From assembly GCF_022440845.1 (NCBI RefSeq), contig NZ_JAKNTO010000001.1, positions 1-64,000 of the forward strand: a stretch of DNA of 64,000 nt. Direction: 5' to 3'. This DNA is from Ruminococcus sp. OA3 (GTDB lineage Bacteria > Bacillota > Clostridia > Lachnospirales > Lachnospiraceae). Each line of letters opens with the position of its first letter. The stretch's first letter is position 1. The position numbers and the translations under genes are program-made. Positions 51,044 through 60,056 of this stretch are shown here, piece by piece. The notes beneath the pieces are model-generated. The model was not told where the DNA came from, did not search any database, and saw only the letters and a list, made by a program, of their open reading frames with translations.

Positions 51044-52336
51044 TTACGCCGTCACCGAAGCTCCCCTGCGTTTCTTAGGCGCCTTCTTTGGCGCTGGCAG
51101 AGACGGCTCCCCTCTGGTAATGATAGGCTCCCCTTTCCCCTCTACCGCATCTTTCGTTATAATACATTTCCGTATCGTATTGTCTGACGGTGTCTGATAC
51201 ATCAGCTCCATCATTGTATTTTCCATAATAGAGCGCAGACCTCTGGCACCGGTCTTCCGTTCCATCGCTTTCATCGCTATCGTTTCGAGCGCATTTTCAT
51301 CGAAATCCAGCTCTACTCCGTCCATCTCCAACAGCTTTTCATACTGTCTGACAAGAGAGTTTTTAGGCTCTTTCAGGATGCGTACCAACGCTTTTTCATC
51401 AAGCGCATCCAGTGTGACAACAACCGGCACACGTCCGATAAATTCCGGAATCAGACCGAACTTTATGAAGTCCTGCGGCATAACATGCTGCAGCACCTCT
51501 CCGATACTTTTTTTCTTTTCACTCGCTATTTCCGAGTTGAATCCAATGGATTTTGTATCCTGACGTGTTTCTATGATCTTATCCAGTCCTTCAAAGGCGC
51601 CTCCGCAGATAAACAGGATATTGGTCGTATCAATTTGAATAAACTCCTGATGCGGATGTTTTCTGCCTCCCTGAGGCGGAACACTGGCTACTGTTCCTTC
51701 CAGAATTTTAAGAAGAGCCTGCTGTACACCTTCACCCGATACGTCTCTGGTGATGGAAGCATTTTCAGATTTTCTTGTGATTTTATCGATTTCGTCAATA
51801 TATATGATACCATGCTGTGCGCGTTCAATATCGTAATCTGCAGCCTGTATGATCTTCAGAAGAATATTTTCAACATCCTCTCCGACGTAACCGGCTTCTG
51901 TAAGCGTCGTCGCATCAGCGATGGCAAACGGAACATTCAAAAGTCTTGCCAGTGTCTGCGCAAGCAGCGTCTTGCCGGATCCCGTAGGTCCCAGCATCAG
52001 GATATTGCTTTTCTGCAGTTCAATATCTGTGCTGCTGTCTGCCATCACCCTCTTGTAATGATTATATACGGCGACCGAAAGTACTTTTTTCGCCTGGTCC
52101 TGTCCAATCACATAATCGTCCAGAATCTCTTTCATTTCCTGCGGTTTCAGCAGATTGATGCCGTCATAGCCTTCAGCCTCGTCCTGCTCCAGCTCCTCAT
52201 CCATAATCTCCGCGCAGATTTCAATACACTCATCACAGATATAAGCGCCGTCCGGACCTGCAATCAATTTCTTTACCTGGTCTTCTGATTTACCGCAAAA
52301 GGAACATCTGATTTTACTTTCCCCTTTAACTGCCAT
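51044..52336 (-). CDS. clpX: ClpX unfoldase
   Basis: 430 residues. The N-terminal C4 zinc-binding domain uses 'CSFCGK' and 'CDECIEIC' and recruits adaptors and substrates. Walker A '[13 protein letters not shown]', Walker B 'IIYIDEIDK', and the ClpP-binding IGF-type loop are in the expected order ('SIGFNSEI' is nearby). A basic tail '[12 protein letters not shown]' follows. It unfolds substrates for ClpP. 53 bp upstream of lon. Confidence 0.96.
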   Translation of the reverse strand: MAVKGESKIRCSFCGKSEDQVKKLIAGPDGAYICDECIEICAEIMDEELEQDEAEGYDGINLLKPQEMKEILDDYVIGQDQAKKVLSVAVYNHYKRVMADSSTDIELQKSNILMLGPTGSGKTLLAQTLARLLNVPFAIADATTLTEAGYVGEDVENILLKIIQAADYDIERAQHGIIYIDEIDKITRKSENASITRDVSGEGVQQALLKILEGTVASVPPQGGRKHPHQEFIQIDTTNILFICGGAFEGLDKIIETRQDTKSIGFNSEIASEKKKSIGEVLQHVMPQDFIKFGLIPEFIGRVPVVVTLDALDEKALVRILKEPKNSLVRQYEKLLEMDGVELDFDENALETIAMKAMERKTGARGLRSIMENTMMELMYQTPSDNTIRKCIITKDAVEGKGEPIITRGEPSLPAPKKAPKKRRGASVTA

Positions 52337-52380
52337 ATTGTTCTATCCTTTCCAAAACCCATGTTTGGGTAAATGCCACA

Positions 52381-52414
52381 TAAGACCCCCGCCGGGCAAG
52401 CAGGAGTCTTATAC
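52381..52414 (-). terminator. Hairpin between clpP and clpX
   Basis: ATAAGACCCCCGC (about 52380-52392) and CAGGAGTCTTAT (about 52402-52413) pair with a bulge. There is no clear T-run on the leftward exit, so it may act as a weak attenuator or an mRNA-stabilising/processing hairpin. Confidence 0.4.
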
Positions 52415-52425
52415 AATTTCATACC

Positions 52426-53007
52426 TTATCTGTTCGCGATCACTCCGTCAATCAGGCCGTACGCTTTTGCTTCTTCAGCAGACATATAATTGTCTCTTTC
52501 TGTATCCGCTGCAATCACCTCGATTGGCTGCCCCGTGTTCTGCGCCAGGATGGCATTTAATTTACTGCGTGTTTTTAAAATGTGTTCTGCCACGATATTA
52601 ATCTCAGTTGCCTGTCCCTGAGCTCCGCCGGAAGGCTGGTGAATCATGATCTCTGCATTCGGAAGCGCAAAACGTTTTCCTTTTGTGCCGCCTGAAAGCA
52701 GGAATGCTCCCATACTTGCAGCCATTCCGATACAGATTGTAGAAACATCGCTCTTGATATACTGCATCGTGTCATAAATTGCCATACCCGCTGTTACGGA
52801 TCCTCCCGGGCTGTTGATATACAGCTGAACATCTTTTCCCGGGTCCTCAGACTCCAGAAACAGCAGCTGTGCCACCACAAGGCTTGCCGTGACATCATTG
52901 ACCTCTTCTCCGAGAAAAATAATCCTGTCTTTCAGCAGGCGGGAATAGATATCATAGTTCCGTTCACCGCGGCTGGTCTGTTCAATGACATAAGGTACTA
53001 AACTCAT
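52426..53007 (-). CDS. clpP: ATP-dependent Clp protease proteolytic subunit
   Basis: 193 residues, normal length. Catalytic Ser in '[11 protein letters not shown]', His in 'IMIHQPSGG', Asp in the 'ADTERDNYM' region. Fourteen subunits form the barrel capped by ClpX, encoded 89 bp downstream. Confidence 0.97.
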   Translation of the reverse strand: MSLVPYVIEQTSRGERNYDIYSRLLKDRIIFLGEEVNDVTASLVVAQLLFLESEDPGKDVQLYINSPGGSVTAGMAIYDTMQYIKSDVSTICIGMAASMGAFLLSGGTKGKRFALPNAEIMIHQPSGGAQGQATEINIVAEHILKTRSKLNAILAQNTGQPIEVIAADTERDNYMSAEEAKAYGLIDGVIANR

Positions 53008-53035
53008 TCTACACTCTCCTTAACCGAAAAAGATA

Positions 53036-54322
53036 TTAAACTTCTTTTGCTGCCTCAGCGATCAGTGTAACTGCTTCCTGAACAGCCATATCTTTCTTCA
53101 TCTGCTCTTTTTCATAATCGCCCATCAGTTCTTTTAACTTATCCGCTTCCATCTTGTACATCTCTGCCATTTTTGCGATTTCTTCATCAAGTCTTTCATC
53201 AGCGATCTGAATATTTTCTACTTCTGCAATTTTTTCCAGTACCAGTCTGCTCTGAATACGCTGCATAGCCTGAGGTTTCATCTGCTCTTTCATCATATCC
53301 GGTGTAGATCCTGTGATCTGTACATACTGCTCCATGGAAAGTCCCTGTGCCTGCATTCTTCTTGCAAAATCATCAATCATCTGATTTACCTGATTCTCAA
53401 GCATCGGCTCCGGTATCTCCATCTGAGCATTTTCAACTGCCTTACCTACAGCAGCATCTTCTTTTGCCCGCTTTGCATCTTCTGCTTTTTTCTTCGTAAG
53501 ATTTTCTTTGATATCTGCCTTATATTCTTCCAGTGTATCAAATTCAGAAACGTCTTTTGCAAAATCATCATCCAGTTCCGGAAGCTCTTTCATTTCGATT
53601 TTGTTTACCCTGCATTTAAACACTGCAGGCTTTCCCGCAAGTTCTTCCGCCTGATACTCCTCTGGAAATGTTACGTTAACGTCAACCGGCTCTCCGATTT
53701 TAACACCAATGAGCTGCTCTTCAAAACCAGGAATAAAAGAATTGGATCCGATCACCAGCGGGTAGTCATCACCTTTTCCTCCGGCAAATGCCTCTCCGTC
53801 CACAAAACCTTCAAAATCAAGTTTTACGGTATCCCCGTTTTCAACAGCTCTGTCATCTACATCTACAATACGGGAATTTGCTTCCTGCTCTTTTTTCAGC
53901 TCGGCTGCAATATCTTCCTCGGAAACTTCCAGCTCTGCTTTTGGAACTTCGAGCCCTTTATACTCTCCGAGAGTTACTTCCGGTTTCACTGCAACTTCAG
54001 CCGTAAAGACAAACGGTTTCCCGCTTTCCAGCTGTACCACATCGACAGAAGGCTGGGATACGATATCCAGACCGCTCTCATCAACTGCTTTGGAATATGC
54101 TTCAGGAATCAGTGCGTTTGCTGCATCCTCATAGAAGATACCTACGCCATACATTTTTTCAACCATCGCACGCGGAGCTTTTCCTTTACGGAAGCCCGGC
54201 ATATTGATTTTGCTCTTCTGTTTCAAGTATGCTCCCTGAATAGCTTTTTCAAGTTCTTCTGCTGAAACCTCGATTGTCAGTTTTGCCATATTTTTCTCTA
54301 AATTTTCAACCTGTACGCTCAT
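53036..54322 (-). CDS. tig: Trigger factor
   Basis: 428 residues. The N-terminal ribosome-binding domain has 'GFRKGKAPRAMVEKMYG' (the L23-docking loop), the FKBP-type prolyl isomerase domain spans about 155-245 ('DTVKLDFEGFVDGEAFAGG'), and the C-terminal helical arms form the chaperone cradle. It meets nascent chains at the exit tunnel. First gene of tig-clpP-clpX-lon-engB, with a TATACT-type -10 about 75 bp upstream. Confidence 0.95.
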   Translation of the reverse strand: MSVQVENLEKNMAKLTIEVSAEELEKAIQGAYLKQKSKINMPGFRKGKAPRAMVEKMYGVGIFYEDAANALIPEAYSKAVDESGLDIVSQPSVDVVQLESGKPFVFTAEVAVKPEVTLGEYKGLEVPKAELEVSEEDIAAELKKEQEANSRIVDVDDRAVENGDTVKLDFEGFVDGEAFAGGKGDDYPLVIGSNSFIPGFEEQLIGVKIGEPVDVNVTFPEEYQAEELAGKPAVFKCRVNKIEMKELPELDDDFAKDVSEFDTLEEYKADIKENLTKKKAEDAKRAKEDAAVGKAVENAQMEIPEPMLENQVNQMIDDFARRMQAQGLSMEQYVQITGSTPDMMKEQMKPQAMQRIQSRLVLEKIAEVENIQIADERLDEEIAKMAEMYKMEADKLKELMGDYEKEQMKKDMAVQEAVTLIAEAAKEV

Positions 54323-54472
54323 TTTGCTGCTTTCCTCCTCGTTCTCTATATGAAAAGTATCTGCACTTCTCCATACTTACAGTCATTTTTGTAGTATAGC
54401 ATAAGACCCGAAAAAATTCCAGTACTTTTTGCAAATCTTGAGCGTACCACTCAAAATTCTCTGATTCCCTGA

Positions 54473-55024
54473 TCAATGCCCGTAAACGATCGATGATTTT
54501 ATCGTATCTGCAGTCTCTCTATTTACAAGAATGGTAATCAGTTCCAGTCCAAAAGCAATAGCGGTTCCGACGCCGCGGCTTGTGGTAATGTTTCCGTCTG
54601 TCACAACGCGTTCTTCACTCGTATGTGCCCCATCCAATCCGCCTTCACACCCCGGATAGCAAGTTGCCCTCCTGCCTTTCAGCAGTCCCAGGCCTCCGAA
54701 CACCATAGGTGCAGCACAGATCGCGGCCAGCTTACCGCCTTTTGCATTCCATTTAAGCAGTACCTCTGTCAACGGCTTGTACGCTCCCAGATTCGTAGTA
54801 CCCGGCTGTCCTCCCGGCAGAATCAGCATGTCTGCATCAGACACATCTATATCTTCAAATAATTTATCAGCTTTTACAGTAATCCCGTTAGCGCCTGTAA
54901 CTTCATGACGCCCCATAATGGAGATCATTACGACTTCAATTTCTGCTCTTCGTAAAAGATCTACCGTAGTAAGGCCTTCCACTTCTTCAAATCCATCTGC
55001 TAAAAAAATATATACTTTTGCCAT
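54473..55024 (-). CDS. DJ-1/PfpI-family protein (YajL-like)
   Basis: 183 residues. 'VYIFLADGFEEVEGLTTVD' opens the fold with the acidic residue of the family, and 'LAAICAAPMVFGGLGLLKGR' contains the nucleophilic-elbow Cys. 'LPGGQPGTTNLG' is the conserved oxyanion region. Members act as chaperones, glyoxalases or protein/nucleotide repair enzymes; the precise activity is disputed for the family and not decidable here. Monocistronic. Confidence 0.87.
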   Translation of the reverse strand: MAKVYIFLADGFEEVEGLTTVDLLRRAEIEVVMISIMGRHEVTGANGITVKADKLFEDIDVSDADMLILPGGQPGTTNLGAYKPLTEVLLKWNAKGGKLAAICAAPMVFGGLGLLKGRRATCYPGCEGGLDGAHTSEERVVTDGNITTSRGVGTAIAFGLELITILVNRETADTIKSSIVYGH

Positions 55025-55154
55025 TTTCTCTCCTCCAATTCATATTTAGGTCCATGCGGTTTTGAAACCAACAGTATAATTATATCAGAACTGTACCGAC
55101 AAGTCCACTTTCTGTAAAATAAAAAAGAATCCCGGATTCAGGATCCTCTTTGTT

Positions 55155-55364
55155 CTACAGCGACTTGATTCTGTTCATGATCTTTTTTCTTATCGCTTCC
55201 TTATATCTAAGCATCATCATTTCCTCTGCAGGACTGATGTCTAATGCACTTTCAATATGCCTGACACCGGCCGGTCCGGTGAATACTGCCACTTTTCCGT
55301 GTGAATGCAGCAGGGGCGATCTGCTTTTCCCGGATCTCAGGTTTTTGTCTGGTGTCCCGTCCAT
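55155..55364 (-). CDS. Small basic hypothetical protein
   Basis: 69 residues from the ATG at 55364, which has AAAGGGGG 6 nt upstream; the longer frame to 55415 has no such site. It contains 'HGKVAVFTGPAGVRHIESA', then a Met/Arg/Lys-rich helix ending 'RKKIMNRIKSL'. A hairpin with a T-run (about 55115-55150) follows the stop. Family not recognised; the site and terminator favour a real gene. Confidence 0.5.
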   Translation of the reverse strand: MDGTPDKNLRSGKSRSPLLHSHGKVAVFTGPAGVRHIESALDISPAEEMMMLRYKEAIRKKIMNRIKSL

Positions 55365-55526
55365 TAAATTCCCCCTTTTCCTGTTTAACATACAAAATTG
55401 CGGACAAAATAGCAACGAATCGATGCCTTTTTATTTAACTTTACCCAATAAAATATTCATTTCGTTGCTATCTCTGAATTCCAAACCTCACTTTGATATA
55501 ATAGCCAAAAAACAGGGAGGTATTAT

Positions 55527-55871
55527 ATGCAGCCGGAATTATTGCAGCATAATTTGAAGACTCTTCGCAAAGCCCATGGCTACACGCAGGCTGATATGGG
55601 AAGAAAACTGAATATCCAGCGACAGTCTTATGCCAATTATGAAAACGGAAACCGCATACCAAGTATTGAGATGCTTTCCAAAATTGCAGCAATTTTCAAA
55701 GTTACTGTTGATTATCTGCTTCAGGATATTACCGGCTCTGCCGGTGATACGTCTTCAGACTCAACCGCTTATGCTATCACGGATCTTATAACAGACTACC
55801 TCTCCCTGCCAGAATCGTCTCAAAAAGAGATCCGGCAATTTATAGCATTCAAAAAATCAATGTCAGATTGA
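55527..55871 (+). CDS. XRE-family transcriptional regulator
   Basis: 114 residues. A helix-turn-helix at about 9-62 with 'YTQADMGRKLNIQRQSYANYE' and 'PSIEMLSKIAAIFKVTVDYLL', typical of SinR/ImmR-like repressors. A C-terminal helical segment may oligomerise. The ATG follows GGGAGG. It diverges from the small gene at 55155-55364 and lies 124 bp before the CYTH gene. Confidence 0.85.
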   Translation: MQPELLQHNLKTLRKAHGYTQADMGRKLNIQRQSYANYENGNRIPSIEMLSKIAAIFKVTVDYLLQDITGSAGDTSSDSTAYAITDLITDYLSLPESSQKEIRQFIAFKKSMSD

Positions 55872-55995
55872 ACTTTTGTCACTCCCACTATATCATTAAT
55901 TATTTGCATTTGCAATGTATATATTTGCATTATCTTTAATTTTCTCATATTACCGGTTAAATGTGGTATACTACTTTTAAAGGAGGTACCGCCAC

Positions 55996-56448
55996 ATGGA
56001 AATTGAACGCAAATTTTTGATCCGGTCTCTGCCGGAGAATCTCTCAGAATATCAGACACTGAAAATCGAACAGGCTTATCTCTGTACAGATCCTGTCGTC
56101 AGAGTACGCAGACAGAATAATGAATACATCCTTACGTATAAGTCAAAGGGCTTTCTTTCACGCGAAGAGTATAACCTGCCCCTGACAGAGGACGCGTATC
56201 TGCATCTGAGAAAAAAGGCTGACGGCATCATACTTTCCAAGACACGCTACCTCATTCCACTTGCTGATGGCTTGAAAATCGAACTTGATTTCTTTGATTT
56301 TCCATACGAAACACTTCAGCTCGCGGAGGTAGAGTTCCCCACAGAAGAAGCAGCAGCAGCATTCACGCCGCCGGATTGGTTTGGCGAAGATGTGACTCAT
56401 TCTTCACGTTACCAAAACAGTACGCTGAGTCTGTTTGATGCTACTTAG
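55996..56448 (+). CDS. CYTH-domain triphosphate tunnel enzyme
   Basis: 150 residues. The opening 'MEIERKFLI' is the ExExK motif of CYTH proteins; 'RVRRQNNEYILTYKSKG' and 'KIELDFFDF' line the tunnel, and 'LAEVEFPTEEAA' gives the second acidic cluster. Relatives are inorganic triphosphatases, adenylate cyclases (class IV) or thiamine triphosphatases; small stand-alone bacterial ones are most often tripolyphosphatases. The ATG has AAGGAGG upstream. Confidence 0.88.
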   Translation: MEIERKFLIRSLPENLSEYQTLKIEQAYLCTDPVVRVRRQNNEYILTYKSKGFLSREEYNLPLTEDAYLHLRKKADGIILSKTRYLIPLADGLKIELDFFDFPYETLQLAEVEFPTEEAAAAFTPPDWFGEDVTHSSRYQNSTLSLFDAT

Positions 56449-56455
56449 ACGAATC

Positions 56456-56500
56456 AAGCATGGCAATCCTCTGATTTTTCAGATTTTGCCATGCTTTATT
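56456..56500 (+). terminator. Terminator after CYTH gene (first copy of duplicated hairpin)
   Basis: AAGCATGGCAA (56456-56466) pairs with TTGCCATGCTT (56486-56496), then TATTTG. The same stem recurs at 56896 after the first XRE gene. Confidence 0.7.
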
Positions 56501-56630
56501 TGTTTTTTTCACTATATGTATTGCATTATGCAATTTAATCGTTTGCAATTACATGGTTTCAGTTTGTTTTTATTTCTTTTCAAATGTCTACACTATTAAG
56601 TATAGATTGCAGGAAAGGGGATTTGACAAC

Positions 56631-56870
56631 ATGGATTACAAACGAATGAACGAGCTGCGCCTGTTGGGTCTTACTATCGCCTATTACCGTAAGTTAAGAG
56701 GTATGACTCAGATGGACCTTGCTGAGGCCGTGCAAATCAGCAGAACACATATGAGCAACATTGAAGCGCCTAACGGAAAAACTTCTATTTCTCTGAATAA
56801 GCTGTTCGATATCGCCGAGACACTTGATGTCTCCATGAAGGATTTATTTGATTTCCGCAGCAACATATGA
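56631..56870 (+). CDS. XRE-family regulator, copy 1 of tandem pair
   Basis: 79 residues, one helix-turn-helix: 'MTQMDLAEAVQISRTHMSNIE', then 'SISLNKLFDIAETLDVSMKDLF'. The ATG at 56631 follows GGAAAGGGG by 10 nt; the longer frame to 56553 runs through the leader. Copy 2 differs by a few conservative substitutions (Leu/Val, Asp/Glu, Gln/His, Thr/Ala) and the last residues. It could form homo- or heterodimers with copy 2. Confidence 0.85.
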   Translation: MDYKRMNELRLLGLTIAYYRKLRGMTQMDLAEAVQISRTHMSNIEAPNGKTSISLNKLFDIAETLDVSMKDLFDFRSNI

Positions 56871-56895
56871 AACTATTTATGAAAAATTTGAAACA

Positions 56896-56942
56896 AAGCA
56901 TGGCAAAACCACCTTTCCCCTGGTATTTGCCATGCTTTATTT
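56896..56942 (+). terminator. Terminator between the tandem XRE genes
   Basis: AAGCATGGCAAA (56896-56907) pairs with TTTGCCATGCTT (56926-56937), then TATTTATC. It makes each copy its own transcription unit. Confidence 0.7.
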
Positions 56943-57070
56943 ATCTTATTTATCCTTTTCCTTGCCTTATGCACATATACACATTGCATTCTCTCGCTTT
57001 TACTTTGTTTTCATTCCCTTTTAAAAGTCTACACTATAGGTATAGATTGCAGGAAAGGGGATTTGACAAC

Positions 57071-57313
57071 ATGGATTACAAACGAATGAATGAACTTCGC
57101 CTGTTAGGTCTGACCATCGCCTACTACCGGAAGGTAAGAGGTATGACTCAGATGGAGCTTGCTGAAGCTGTACATATCAGCAGAACGCATATGAGCAACA
57201 TCGAAGCGCCAAATGGAAAAACTTCTATTTCTCTGAATAAGCTGTTCGATATTGCAGAGGCACTTGACGTCTCCATGAAGGATTTATTTGATTTCCGAGA
57301 CAACGCATTATAA
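57071..57313 (+). CDS. XRE-family regulator, copy 2 of tandem pair
   Basis: 80 residues, near-identical to copy 1: 'MTQMELAEAVHISRTHMSNIE' and 'SISLNKLFDIAEALDVSMKDLF'. The recognition helix residues are the same, so both should bind the same DNA. The palindrome CTATAGGTATAG just upstream (CTATTAAGTATAG in copy 1) is a candidate operator. Its stop overlaps the opposing proC stop by 6 bp. Confidence 0.85.
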   Translation: MDYKRMNELRLLGLTIAYYRKVRGMTQMELAEAVHISRTHMSNIEAPNGKTSISLNKLFDIAEALDVSMKDLFDFRDNAL

Positions 57314-58102
57314 TCCTTTTGCTTTTCTCACGCAGGCTTTCATGGCCTCGATCACAGAACTTCTGAACCCCTGCTTCTCCAGGACTCGTACCGCCTCAAT
57401 AGTGGTTCCTCCTGGGGAGCAGACCATATCTTTTAGTTCCCCCGGATGTTTCCCGGTCTCCATCATCAGTTTTGCACTTCCGAGCACTGACTGCGCCGCA
57501 AATTCATATGCCTGTGCCCTTGGCATACCGTCAGCAACTGCAGCGTCTGCCATAGCCTCAATGAACATGAACACATATGCCGGGGAACTGCCGCTCACTG
57601 ATACGACGACGTCCATCAGACTCTCAGGGATCACCTCTGCCTTTCCAAAACTTTTCAGGATGTTCAGCACGGTTTCCATCTCCTGGTCTGTCACATTCCT
57701 ATTTCTGCACGCCCCCGTCATTCCTTCACCGACAAGGGCAGGTGTATTCGGCATGGTTCGCACGATTTTACAATTACCACCCAGTCGTTCCCCCATCCAG
57801 TCCAGCGTTTTCCCCGGCGCAATGGAAACTACGATCTGCCTGTCGCTGAGTGCGTCTTTGATCTCTGTAAGTACATCCTCGTAATACTGCGGTTTTACCG
57901 CAAGAAACAGAATATCGGCAAACCCCACCACAGTACAGTTGTCCACAGTTGTGAGCACACCCTTCTCCTGCTTTGCCTTCATGATGGCCTGCTCATTTTT
58001 ATCTGACACCATAATCCCATCCGGTGTCACCATCCTGCAGTTTAAAATTCCATTCATAATGGCAGATCCCATATTTCCACATCCGATAAAGCCCAGTTTC
58101 AT
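57308..58102 (-). CDS. proC: Pyrroline-5-carboxylate reductase
   Basis: 264 residues from the ATG at 58102 (GGAGGAGAAGATT before it). NADP-binding 'LGFIGCGNMGSAIMNGIL', 'LAVKPQYYEDVL', and the C-terminal substrate motif 'CSPGGTTIEAVRVLE' are the ProC signatures. It carries out the last step of proline synthesis. No proA/proB genes are adjacent in the window. Confidence 0.94.
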   Translation of the reverse strand: MKLGFIGCGNMGSAIMNGILNCRMVTPDGIMVSDKNEQAIMKAKQEKGVLTTVDNCTVVGFADILFLAVKPQYYEDVLTEIKDALSDRQIVVSIAPGKTLDWMGERLGGNCKIVRTMPNTPALVGEGMTGACRNRNVTDQEMETVLNILKSFGKAEVIPESLMDVVVSVSGSSPAYVFMFIEAMADAAVADGMPRAQAYEFAAQSVLGSAKLMMETGKHPGELKDMVCSPGGTTIEAVRVLEKQGFRSSVIEAMKACVRKAKGL

Positions 58103-58257
58103 AATCTTCTCCTCCATTCCAATCATCCAATATGGTTCACTTTTGTTTTATTCTACTCGCATTCAGGTCATGAGACAAGATGAATTTTCAAACCTCTTTC
58201 ACCTTTTGAAGTTTTTTATAATATATTATATCATTAGAGTTATGTTGGAGGTATGTT

Positions 58258-59250
58258 ATGAAAAAGTGGCTGATCGCCTGTGTCACAGTCCTTCTGCTGT
58301 GCGGTGTGTTCCTGTCCGGCTGCAGCAAGGATGAGAAACTTACCAGGGTTACGCTCAACGAAGTAGCCCATTCTATCTTCTATGCGCCTCAGTATGTCGC
58401 CATTGAAAATGGCTATTTCGCAGAAGAGGGGCTTGACCTGGAACTCGTGACTGGTTACGGTGCGGACAAAACAATGGCTGCTGTCCTCTCCGGTGAAGCT
58501 GACATTGGTTTCATGGGCGCCGAAGCATCTATTTACACTTCCCTCGAAGGGGCAAAAGATCCCGTTGTCAATTTTGCCCAGCTAACACAGCGCGCCGGAA
58601 ATTTCCTCGTCGCACGGGAGCCGATGGATGATTTTAAATGGTCAGACCTGAAAGGCCATGATATTTTGGGCGGGCGAAAAGGCGGAATGCCTCAGATGGT
58701 TTTTGAGTATATTCTGAAGCAAAATGGTCTGGACCCGGAAAATGATATGAATATTGATCAGAGTATTGATTTCGGTTCCACCGCTGCCGCTTTTTCAGGC
58801 GGTCAGGCTGATTTCACCGTTGAGTTCGAACCGGGCGCAACTCTCCTGGAGCAGGAAGGTGCCGGGTATGTGGTTGCTTCCTTAGGTGTGGATTCCGGTT
58901 ACGTTCCTTATACCGCTTACAGTGCCAAAGGCAGCTATATGGAAAAGAATCCGGAAATCATCCAGAAATTCACCGATGCCATGCAGAAGGGAATGGATTA
59001 TGTAAACTCTCATTCTGCCGAGGAAATTGCCGGGGTTATAGAACCACAGTTCAAAGAAACAGACCTGGATACACTGACCACTATCATAAAACGTTATAAG
59101 GATCAGGAAACCTGGAAAGACAATCTTATTTTTGAAGAAAAAAGTTTTGATCTGCTGCAGGATATTCTGGAAACTGCAGGAGAACTTGACAGCCGTGCTT
59201 CTTATGACGATTTGGTTACCACAGCTTATGCCGAGAAAGCTGCTGAGTAG
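58258..59250 (+). CDS. NMT1/SsuA-type substrate-binding lipoprotein
   Basis: 330 residues. The signal with lipobox 'FLSGC' gives Cys22. 'YAPQYVAIENGYFAEEGLDL' and 'MAAVLSGEADIGFMGAEASI' are typical of the ABC-transporter binding proteins for nitrate/sulfonate/thiamine-precursor compounds. 'GGRKGGMPQMVFEYILKQNG' is the usual mid-domain hinge. No permease or ATPase gene lies on either side, so its transporter must be elsewhere or lost. A strong terminator follows. Confidence 0.88.
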   Translation: MKKWLIACVTVLLLCGVFLSGCSKDEKLTRVTLNEVAHSIFYAPQYVAIENGYFAEEGLDLELVTGYGADKTMAAVLSGEADIGFMGAEASIYTSLEGAKDPVVNFAQLTQRAGNFLVAREPMDDFKWSDLKGHDILGGRKGGMPQMVFEYILKQNGLDPENDMNIDQSIDFGSTAAAFSGGQADFTVEFEPGATLLEQEGAGYVVASLGVDSGYVPYTAYSAKGSYMEKNPEIIQKFTDAMQKGMDYVNSHSAEEIAGVIEPQFKETDLDTLTTIIKRYKDQETWKDNLIFEEKSFDLLQDILETAGELDSRASYDDLVTTAYAEKAAE

Positions 59251-59265
59251 ACGTATTTTTATCCG

Positions 59266-59309
59266 CCGGAAAAACCCGTTGACTGCTTCGGGTCTTTCCG
59301 GTTTTCTCT
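59266..59309 (+). terminator. Terminator after the binding-protein gene
   Basis: CCGGAAAAACCCG (59266-59278) and CGGGTCTTTCCGG (59289-59301) pair with one mismatch, then TTTTCTCTT. Confidence 0.8.
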
Positions 59310-59323
59310 TCCTGTCAAAGAGA

Positions 59324-60046
59324 TTAAAACAGTCTTTTCCCATCTGAAATATCGATGCCAAGTTCTTTCGCCATACCGGTTTGCTTGAATGGATTTATTT
59401 TTTCCACTGTGCCATTGTGCTGAAAAAGCGAACCTGTATTCTTAAACCAGAATGTTACATTTGCCTTTACACATTGCTCACGGATATTAAGTACCCACTC
59501 ATATTTGCATATGCGGGCTTCCCTCCCCGTTTCACCGCCAACCGTAACGTGCTCTACCCCCTGAAGATACGGTGTTAAATCTATCGCTTCCAGAAGAGGG
59601 GCACACGCAATAAAACGTCGCTTTATCGGATATGATAAGAATAAGGGAAGTCTATAATCGGCCAATTCCTGATTTTCGACGGTGCATCCAATATTCACAT
59701 TGTCATATCCTGTGCCCCAGTCAGACGGAAGCGATACAGGGAAACGGTCTATCCGCTTTGTCAAAATCAAAAACTCTATATCTGTTCTCTGCCTGATGAT
59801 AGACCAGGCATCCTTACGCCATTCGTCCGCTTCGGGAAGAAAAAAATCAGTTGCAAAACATGTTGCAAGGATTTTGTTTCCTTTAATGTTGTATTCACCT
59901 TTTTTATTCATTCTGATTGGCCAGTCAAATTTATCCGTCTTTTGAATCGTATTCTGTCCACAGCGTTTTGCATGTGGCCCATAAAAATAACAATTTGTGC
60001 AGCCATCACTTATTTTATAACAGCCAGTCCACGGCTCCCAGTTCAT
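59324..60046 (-). CDS. DUF5131 (phage Gp37/Gp68-like) protein
   Basis: 240 residues. 'WTGCYKISDGCTNCYFYG' holds a Cys cluster of the CxxxxxxCxxCY type found in this family, and 'FLILTKRIDRF' plus 'NVNIGCTVENQE' and 'GGETGREARICKYEWV' are its other conserved blocks. The Cys set resembles a radical SAM-like iron-sulfur site, but no reaction is established to my knowledge. It is common in phages and defence-rich regions. The HAD gene is 10 bp upstream, in the same direction. Confidence 0.8.
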   Translation of the reverse strand: MNWEPWTGCYKISDGCTNCYFYGPHAKRCGQNTIQKTDKFDWPIRMNKKGEYNIKGNKILATCFATDFFLPEADEWRKDAWSIIRQRTDIEFLILTKRIDRFPVSLPSDWGTGYDNVNIGCTVENQELADYRLPLFLSYPIKRRFIACAPLLEAIDLTPYLQGVEHVTVGGETGREARICKYEWVLNIREQCVKANVTFWFKNTGSLFQHNGTVEKINPFKQTGMAKELGIDISDGKRLF

Positions 60047-60056
60047 AGGCTCCTCC

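Larger units (their letters stand above)
56456..57313 (+). repeat. Tandem duplication of hairpin + leader + XRE gene
   Basis: Two units lie head to tail: 56456-56873 and about 56896-57313. Each has the AAGCATGGCAA/TTGCCATGCTT hairpin, a diverged leader with the conserved end TCTACACTAT ... TATAGATTGCAGGAAAGGGG, and an XRE gene. The encoded proteins differ at few positions over 77 residues, so the duplication is recent or kept uniform. Confidence 0.85.
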
